Shown here: in pieces, positions 14,010 to 18,588 of the stretch
Layout of the letters: each line of letters starts with the position of its first letter
Position numbering within the stretch: the stretch's first letter is position 1
Origin: JAAFHS01 sp031396505
GTDB lineage: Bacteria > Pseudomonadota > Alphaproteobacteria > Rhodobacterales > Rhodobacteraceae
Direction of reading: 5' to 3'
NCBI GenBank assembly: GCA_031396505.1
Contig: JANNKX010000279.1
Location: 1 to 18,588 of the forward strand
DNA: 18,588 nt
The notes under the pieces: generated by a model
The model's input: only the letters and a program-made list of their open reading frames with translations
Told to the model about the DNA's origin: nothing
The model's database searches: none
Made by a program: the position numbers and the translations under genes

Positions 14010-14486
14010 CTATCTTACGATCACTTCAAGTGGATCGTAAGATATACCGCTGCCCCATGCGACAGCAGGCAGGCTATCAGGTTTGAAACGGATACGGGCC
14101 ATGTCGGGGCGGGTGAAAAAGCGGCGGTCGGTGACGACGCCTTCGGGGTCACGCCATGCGGAATCGATGCGGCCTGCAGTTATCGTGCAGCGAAAGTAGA
14201 TGTCGACCTGATGAAACCCCGTTGCGGGATCGTGGAATTCATTGACGAGGGCGGGATCGCCCACGGTGATGGCAAGGCCGGTTTCTTCGTGCACTTCGCG
14301 GATCAGGTTGGCTGGCAGTGATGCGCCGCGTTCCACCCCGCCACCGGGTGCGCACCACAGATCGGATTGCCCGCCGGGGTAGGCGTTGACAAGCAGCAGC
14401 CGGTCTTCATGCAGGATCAGCGCGCGGACGGCAAGGCGGGGGTTTTTCATGCCATCAAACTGGCGTGAGGGGGAAGGTTTGTCCAT
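14010..14486 (-). CDS. Nudix hydrolase
   Basis: A 158-residue Nudix-fold protein, a family that hydrolyses nucleoside diphosphates linked to other groups. The Nudix box is in GGGVERGASLPANLIREV followed by HEETGL, with the metal-binding REVHEETGL helix intact. The first glutamate of the usual GX5E part is replaced by alanine (ERGAS where EPGES is common); this residue is usually not metal-binding. NPRLAVRALILHEDRLLLVN starts the fold, and QSDLWCAPGGG precedes the box. ATG 14486 is taken, but ATG 14450 (MKNPRLAV) is equally possible since neither has a good ribosome site. It is divergent from the lipase-like gene by 43 bases. Its TAG stop lies at the edge of a 12-bp perfect inverted repeat. 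The substrate cannot be told. Confidence 0.9.
   Translation of the reverse strand: MDKPSPSRQFDGMKNPRLAVRALILHEDRLLLVNAYPGGQSDLWCAPGGGVERGASLPANLIREVHEETGLAITVGDPALVNEFHDPATGFHQVDIYFRCTITAGRIDSAWRDPEGVVTDRRFFTRPDMARIRFKPDSLPAVAWGSGISYDPLEVIVR
14011..14044. repeat. 12-bp perfect inverted repeat at the end of the Nudix gene
   Basis: TATCTTACGATC (14011-14022) and GATCGTAAGATA (14033-14044) are perfect inverted copies flanking ACTTCAAGTG, which can itself form ACT/AGT. The repeat overlaps the last codons and stop of the Nudix gene and is AT-rich relative to its surroundings. As RNA from either strand it would form a long stem. There is no T-run, so it may be a processing site, a terminator of unusual type or a protein-binding palindrome. 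Confidence 0.75.
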
Positions 14487-14529
14487 GGCCGGGGTCGCAA
14501 AGCGGGGCGCGGGACGCTAGGCTGCGGTC

Positions 14530-15264
14530 ATGAGCCCAAAAACACCGATCCTGTCACGCGTGATGCCTGCCCCGCACCGGGATGACGCTGTGGTGCTGCT
14601 GCATGGTCTGGCGCGCACGGGCGCGTCGCTGATGCCGATGGAGGCGGCGCTGCGGGCCAATGGCTATGCGGTGGTGAACCGGACCTATCCGTCGACGCAA
14701 GGCACGATTGCGGAGCTGGCGGCGGCGCATGTGGGGCCAGCGGTGGCGGAATGCGTTGGGGCGGCACGGGTGCATTTCGTGACGCATTCGATGGGGGGGA
14801 TCCTGTTGCGGCAATGGCTGCTGGATCATCACCCGGCCAATCTGGGGCGCGTGGTGATGCTGGCACCGCCAAATGCGGGGTCCGAGGTGGTGGATGCGCT
14901 GGGCGGGATCAAGGTGTTTGCCTGGGTGAATGGGCCTGCGGGGCTGGAACTGGGCACGGGCGAGGGATCAGTACCGCGCAACCTGCCGCCGGTGGATTTC
15001 GAACTGGGGGTGATCGCGGGGACGCGGTCGTTGAACCCGCTGATGTCGCAGGCGATTCCGGGGCCGAATGACGGTAAGGTTTCGGTGGAAAGCACGCGCG
15101 TCGAGGGGATGGCCGCACATCTGACGATGCCGGTGACGCATACCTACATGATGCTGAACCCGGTGGTGATTGCGCAGGTCCTGACGTTTCTGGATCAGGG
15201 GCGGTTTGCGGATGACATGCCGTTCGGGCAGGCGGTCGCGCTGACCACGGGCAAGGCGCCCTGA
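14530..15264 (+). CDS. lipase-like alpha/beta hydrolase
   Basis: A 244-residue alpha/beta hydrolase resembling triacylglycerol lipase/PGAP1-like esterases. It has the oxyanion segment VVLLHGLARTG (21-31), the nucleophile elbow THSMGG (85-90) with Ser87, PNDGKVSVEST (179-189) with probable acid Asp181, and VTHTYM (202-207) with probable His204. The DG-V-S motif after the acid is common in this lipase group. No signal peptide is apparent, so it seems cytosolic or membrane-associated. The start at 14530 has no strong ribosome site; the alternative start at residue 12 would keep the whole fold. It begins 43 bases from the divergent Nudix gene. Downstream, recO starts 39 bases after its stop, so the two are probably co-transcribed. 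The natural ester substrate is unknown. Confidence 0.87.
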   Translation: MSPKTPILSRVMPAPHRDDAVVLLHGLARTGASLMPMEAALRANGYAVVNRTYPSTQGTIAELAAAHVGPAVAECVGAARVHFVTHSMGGILLRQWLLDHHPANLGRVVMLAPPNAGSEVVDALGGIKVFAWVNGPAGLELGTGEGSVPRNLPPVDFELGVIAGTRSLNPLMSQAIPGPNDGKVSVESTRVEGMAAHLTMPVTHTYMMLNPVVIAQVLTFLDQGRFADDMPFGQAVALTTGKAP

Positions 15265-15303
15265 CGGCTTGCCCCGCGGCGTTTCACCCGACACAGTGCA
15301 GCA

Positions 15304-16017
15304 ATGGAATGGCGCGAGGCAGGAACGGTTCTGACGGTGCGACCGCATGGCGAACATGCGGTGATTGTGGAGGCGTTTACGGCCAACCATGGGCGGCACT
15401 TTGGTATCGTGCGGGGCGGGGCCTCGCGGCGGATGGCGCCTGTGCTGCAACCCGGCGCGCATGTCGACGTCACATGGCGGGCGCGGCTGGGCGAACATAT
15501 GGGCGCGTTCACGGTGGAACCCTTGCGGTCGCGGTCGGGGCTGATGGGGGACAGGCGGGCGCTGGCGGGGTTGAACGCGGTGTGTGCGCTGCTGCATGCA
15601 GCGCTGCCGGAACGGGAGGCGCATGGCGGCCTGTATGCCGCGACCGAGGTGTTGCTGGACGCGATGGAGGCTGTGCCGGACTGGCCTGGGGTCTATCTGC
15701 GCTGGGAGGTGGGGCTGCTGGAGGAGTTGGGATTCGGGCTGGATTTGTCGGCGTGCGGGGTGACGGGGACAACGATGGGGCTGGCCTATGTCAGCCCCAA
15801 GTCCGGGCGAGCGATTTCGCGCGGGGCGGCGGGGGAATGGGCCGACAGGCTGTTCGCGCTGCCCGCCTGTCTGGGGGGTGACGTGCCTGCGGGCCCAGCG
15901 GACGTGGCGCAGGGGTTGGCGATCACGGGGCATTTTCTGGCACGCGAACTGGCCCCGGTGCTGGGGGAGCGGTCGCTGCCTGCGGCGCGGGGGCGGCTGG
16001 TGGAGATGCTGGGGTAA
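15304..16017 (+). CDS. recO: DNA repair protein RecO
   Basis: RecO anneals single strands and helps RecR load RecA on SSB-coated DNA in the RecF pathway. The 237-residue protein begins MEWREAGTVLTVRPHGEHAV, the OB-fold start typical of RecO. HFGIVRGGASRR (32-43) and LQPGAHVDVTWRARLGEHMG (48-67) continue the domain. The helical C-terminal part contains LYLRWEVGLLEELGFGLDLS-like wording (YLRWEVGLLEELGFGLDLS), then CGVTGTTMGLAYVSPKSGRA. The four cysteines of the zinc finger found in some RecO proteins are not present; only one remains in LSACGVTG. Length is normal. It follows the lipase-like gene closely. Confidence 0.95.
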   Translation: MEWREAGTVLTVRPHGEHAVIVEAFTANHGRHFGIVRGGASRRMAPVLQPGAHVDVTWRARLGEHMGAFTVEPLRSRSGLMGDRRALAGLNAVCALLHAALPEREAHGGLYAATEVLLDAMEAVPDWPGVYLRWEVGLLEELGFGLDLSACGVTGTTMGLAYVSPKSGRAISRGAAGEWADRLFALPACLGGDVPAGPADVAQGLAITGHFLARELAPVLGERSLPAARGRLVEMLG

Positions 16018-16120
16018 AAAGGCGGAAACCGGTCCTGTTGTTCGCAATGCGCAATATCCGGGTCGGCGGGGATGTCTGCGCCGTGGCATAGAGGTGCTGC
16101 GATGCATGAAAGGACGCAAC

Positions 16121-16588
16121 ATGACATTTCAAATTCACGCGCTTGATCCGGCCTCTTTTGCGGGCTTCTTTGCGCTGACTGACACTGAACTGGCGCGGCA
16201 AAACATGCGAAAAGTGACCGTCGCGGCCAAACCGGGAACGCCTTGTCGTGTCAGCCTTGCCGATGCCGAGGTGGGTGAAACTGTGTTGTTGATAAACCAT
16301 ACGCACCAGACGGCGCATACGCCGTACAAGGCAAGCCACGCGATCTTTGTGCGGCAAGGCGTTGCGCAAGCGCGCCCGGCAGTGGACGAGGTGCCGCTGG
16401 CGATTGGGTCGCGTCTGCTGTCGATACGGCTGTTTGACCGGGACGATATGATGGTTGATGCGGATGTGGTTGACGGGGTTGCGGTGGCGCTGGCGATCGG
16501 TCGGGCATTCGATGATCCTGCGGTTGCGTATATTCATCTGCATCACGCGAAACAGGGATGTTTTGCGGCCGAGGTGCGACGCGCCTGA
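16121..16588 (+). CDS. DUF1203 family protein
   Basis: A 155-residue protein that matches the DUF1203 family in wording and length. Its start is MTFQIHALDPASFAGFFALTD. The family-typical RKVTVAAKPGTPCRVSLADAE is followed by ETVLLINHTHQ and PYKASHAIFVRQG; IHLHHAKQGCFAAEVRRA closes it. The function of DUF1203 proteins is not established. The ATG at 16121 follows an AAGGA ribosome site by seven bases. A longer frame reaching back to 15788 overlaps recO in another frame and is rejected. The protein is soluble with no signal peptide, and 103 bases separate it from recO. Confidence 0.9.
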   Translation: MTFQIHALDPASFAGFFALTDTELARQNMRKVTVAAKPGTPCRVSLADAEVGETVLLINHTHQTAHTPYKASHAIFVRQGVAQARPAVDEVPLAIGSRLLSIRLFDRDDMMVDADVVDGVAVALAIGRAFDDPAVAYIHLHHAKQGCFAAEVRRA

Positions 16589-16649
16589 TCGTTGGGCAAC
16601 GCGGTAGGTTGATCGACGCAGGGCATGTCACAAACGACGCGCTATGTCG

Positions 16650-16669
16650 CCGCCAGTGGCGACTGGCGG
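16650..16669 (+). other. hairpin between the DUF1203 and MFS genes
   Basis: CCGCCAGT (16650-16657) pairs perfectly with ACTGGCGG (16662-16669) around a GGCG loop, 61 bases after the DUF1203 stop and 32 before the MFS start. It has no T-run. It could end the DUF1203 transcript or be part of the MFS leader. Confidence 0.33.
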
Positions 16670-16701
16670 GCGGAGAAGGAGTGGGGTAGGGCCACAACAT
16701 C

Positions 16702-17919
16702 ATGGCCAACCGTTACCTCCCCCTGCTGCTGCGCCACAGTCCGACCTCGCGGTTGCGGGATTTTGCCTTGCTGACGGGGCTGGAGGCGGCGGTCAGGGGG
16801 ACGTTGATATCTGCGATGCCGCTGACCGTCTATGCGGCGCTGGGCACGGCGACGGCGACGAGTGCGGTGTATTTCGCGGCGGGGATCGTGGCGTTGATCT
16901 GGGGGTTGATGGTGCCCTGGGCAACGCGGTTCGTGCCGCGCCGCTGGGCCTATACCGGCGGTTGCCTGATGTATCTGTGCGGGATGGGGCTGGCGTTGAT
17001 CGGCACGCCAGCGGCAGTGACGGCGGCGCTGATCTGCAATGCGATGGCGACGGTGACGATTTTCGTCTGCCTGAATGCCTATGTGCTGGATTATGTCGGG
17101 CGCGCGGATCTGGCGCGGAACCAGTCGACCCAGATGCTGTATGCGGCAACGCCGTGGATGATCGGGCCAATGCTGGGGGTGTGGTTGCGCAGCCATTGGG
17201 CCCCGGCGCCGTTTTTGCTGGCGGGGTTTTTCGCGATCTGCCTGCTGGGCACGTTCTGGTGGCTGCGGCTGGGCAATGGCCGCCAGATCGCGCGGGCCAA
17301 GGGGAATGCGGCCAATCCGCTGGCATATCTGGGACGGTTTTTCGCGCAGACGCGGTTGATTGCGGGCTGGTCGTTTGCGGTGATCCGGTCCTGCGGGTGG
17401 TGGGTCTATGTGGTCTACCTGCCGATTTTCTGCATCGAGGCGGGGTTGGGCGACAAAGTGGGGGGGGTGGCCCTGTCGTTGTCCAATGGGTTGCTGTTTG
17501 TCGCCCCGCTGATCGCGCGGTGGGCGCGTGGGGCGGGGGTGCGCAGATCGGTGCGGTTTTCGTTCGGGGCCTGCGCGGTGGCGATGACGCTGGCGGCGGT
17601 GGCGTCGCCTTTGCCGTGGGCGAGTGTGGCGATCATGATGGTGACGTCGGGGTTTCTGGTGACGCTGGACGTGGTGGGGGGGTTGCCGTTTCTGATGGCG
17701 GTGAAACCGTCGGAGCGGACGGAGATGTCGGCGGTCTATTCCAGTTTCCGCGATGTGTCGGGCATCGTGACGCCGGGGGTGGCTTATCTGGTGCTGCTGG
17801 TGGCGCCGCTGCCCGCAATTTTCGCGGCCTGTGCGGCGGGGATGGCGCTGGCCTGGGCCACCGCCGGGCGGCTGCATCCACGGTTGGGAGAGGCGCGGCC
17901 ATCGCGGGGTGCAAAATAG
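16702..17919 (+). CDS. MFS family transporter
   Basis: A 405-residue inner-membrane protein with about twelve membrane helices of the major facilitator superfamily. Helix-rich segments include AVYFAAGIVALIWGLMVPWA with the following basic loop TRFVPRRWAY, a typical MFS loop 2-3 position. Others are CLMYLCGMGLALIGTP, TIFVCLNAYVLDYVGRADLA, WMIGPMLGVWL, FLLAGFFAICLLGTFWWLR and, in the second half, GGVALSLSNGLLFVAPLIARW and ATPGV-like VTPGVAYLVLLVAPLPAIFA. The polar central loop is about residues 190-215. The substrate is unknown; drug or metabolite export is a guess from the family. The ribosome site before ATG 16702 is poor: an AAGGAG lies too far upstream, so the true start could differ by some codons. 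Confidence 0.9.
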   Translation: MANRYLPLLLRHSPTSRLRDFALLTGLEAAVRGTLISAMPLTVYAALGTATATSAVYFAAGIVALIWGLMVPWATRFVPRRWAYTGGCLMYLCGMGLALIGTPAAVTAALICNAMATVTIFVCLNAYVLDYVGRADLARNQSTQMLYAATPWMIGPMLGVWLRSHWAPAPFLLAGFFAICLLGTFWWLRLGNGRQIARAKGNAANPLAYLGRFFAQTRLIAGWSFAVIRSCGWWVYVVYLPIFCIEAGLGDKVGGVALSLSNGLLFVAPLIARWARGAGVRRSVRFSFGACAVAMTLAAVASPLPWASVAIMMVTSGFLVTLDVVGGLPFLMAVKPSERTEMSAVYSSFRDVSGIVTPGVAYLVLLVAPLPAIFAACAAGMALAWATAGRLHPRLGEARPSRGAK

Positions 17920-17922
17920 GCG

Positions 17923-17939
17923 TGTCCCACGGTGGGACA
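17923..17939 (+). terminator. palindrome after the MFS gene
   Basis: TGTCCCA (17923-17929) and TGGGACA (17933-17939) form a 7-bp stem with a CGG loop three bases after the MFS stop. A T-rich stretch TGTTTCTGATTGTTG follows. It is a likely transcript end for the MFS gene and might serve both converging genes. Confidence 0.5.
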
Positions 17940-18006
17940 TGTTTCTGATTGTTGTATTTCAATGACTTAGCAGGTTCGCTTCATGAATTTTTAACGGTTG
18001 CGCGCA

Positions 18007-18588
18007 TCACACCGCATTATTCTTGACCAGCCAGTCGGCAGATGCGCGCAGGCCGTCGGCGGGGGTGGCGAAGGCGATGTCCATATCGGCCTGCGCGCGC
18101 GCGCCTGACACATCATGCATGATGCCAAGGCTGGGCAGGATGGCGCGCAGTGCGGGATCAAAGATTGCGAGGATGCGCAGCAGGAAACGGGGTGCGGTGC
18201 GGGTGGCAATGCGGCGGGCGGGATAGGCGGCCTTGAGCACAGCACCCATGTCGGGCATCCACATGGAGCCCGCGACGGCGGCGTAACGCTTGCCTGCGGT
18301 TGCGGGGCGTTGCAGGGCGCGCAGGTGCATTTCGGCCACGTCACGCACATCGACCATCGCAAAGCCGATCTTTGGCAGCATCGGGTCGCGGCCCTTGAGG
18401 AACCGCTGCACCACACCGATGGAGGAGCCGAAGTTTGCATCGAGCGGGGGCCCGACGACAAAGCCGGGGTTGATGGTGGTCAGGTGCAGGCCCTGATCCT
18501 TGGCAATGCGCCATGCTTCCTGTTCCGCAAGGGTTTTCGATTTGGCGTAAGCGGTGGTGCCGGGGGCATCTAGCGCGCACCAGTTCGC
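18007..18588 (-). CDS. extended SDR / dihydroflavonol-4-reductase-like NAD(P)-dependent oxidoreductase (C-terminal part)
   Basis: The gene runs off the right edge; 193 residues of its C-terminal part are visible. The first visible segment includes YAKSK, the YxxxK catalytic pair of short-chain dehydrogenases. TLAEQEAW follows, then NPGFVVGPPLD, typical of dihydroflavonol reductase and cinnamyl-alcohol-like extended SDRs. VDVRDVAEMHLRALQRP is the family's standard later motif, and GIMHDVSGARAQADMDIAF lies near the end. The N-terminal Rossmann glycine motif is outside the window. The frame is open from the edge to TGA 18007-18009, so an internal ATG (18414) is not the real start. The enzyme probably reduces a carbonyl or acts on a sugar-like substrate with NAD(P)H. 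It converges with the MFS gene across 87 bases. Confidence 0.92.
   Translation of the reverse strand, partial: ANWCALDAPGTTAYAKSKTLAEQEAWRIAKDQGLHLTTINPGFVVGPPLDANFGSSIGVVQRFLKGRDPMLPKIGFAMVDVRDVAEMHLRALQRPATAGKRYAAVAGSMWMPDMGAVLKAAYPARRIATRTAPRFLLRILAIFDPALRAILPSLGIMHDVSGARAQADMDIAFATPADGLRASADWLVKNNAV

Noticed and set aside
14968..17940. Long minus-strand open frames opposite the lipase, recO and MFS genes
   Set aside because: Very Arg-, Pro- and His-rich translations typical of shadows; recO and the MFS transporter are clearly coded on the plus strand.
1..18588. CRISPR array, tRNA or rRNA genes, insertion sequences, integrase or phage genes
   Set aside because: Looked for regularly spaced repeats, cloverleaf-like segments and transposase or integrase motifs; none were seen.

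Overview
The window looks like a chromosomal housekeeping stretch from an alphaproteobacterium, most likely a member of the Rhodobacterales (Roseobacter/Rhodobacter group). This rests on high GC, a CIRCE-controlled groES-groEL pair, the MaoC / RibF / YcgN-like cluster beside a TIGR01459-type HAD protein, and protein wording typical of that order. The genus cannot be fixed from the sequence. No phage, plasmid, integrase, transposase, CRISPR array, rRNA or tRNA was found.

Layout. Positions 1-1641 hold the tail of an unrecognised gene, a small H-type lectin-domain protein (+), and prs, ribose-phosphate pyrophosphokinase (-). The prs reading frame is broken by one extra base in a C5 run. Positions 1719-3091 hold a two-gene plus-strand operon: a DsbA/2-hydroxychromene-2-carboxylate isomerase-like protein and an alpha/beta hydrolase, overlapping by GTGA. 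Positions 3067-8912 are a long minus-strand block. In order of transcription it contains a TraB/GumN-like exported protein, an EamA transporter, a manganese-dependent family II pyrophosphatase, a HAD-IIA hydrolase, a MaoC hydratase, ribF and a YcgN-type cysteine-cluster protein. Positions 9001-11154 are the heat-shock operon groES-groEL, with a CIRCE operator upstream and a strong intrinsic terminator downstream.

Positions 11212-12541 (+) hold a small three-helix membrane protein and a second EamA transporter. Positions 12517-14486 (-) hold a GNAT acetyltransferase, an unrecognised 200-residue membrane protein, a 300-bp gap without a convincing gene, and a Nudix hydrolase that ends inside a 12-bp perfect inverted repeat. 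Positions 14530-17919 (+) hold a lipase-like alpha/beta hydrolase, recO, a DUF1203 protein and an MFS transporter. The window closes with the C-terminal part of an extended SDR/dihydroflavonol-reductase-like protein (-).

How the genes relate. Most neighbours are independent housekeeping or accessory-metabolism genes, and I see no coherent new multi-gene system. Functionally linked units are groES-groEL, the translationally coupled ribF-ycgN pair, and possibly prs and the pyrophosphatase as general nucleotide/pyrophosphate metabolism. The most useful second looks are the prs frameshift at a slippery proline codon, the H-type lectin gene, the inverted repeat ending the Nudix gene, a small palindrome that recurs inside the groESL operon, and the uncharacterised membrane proteins.
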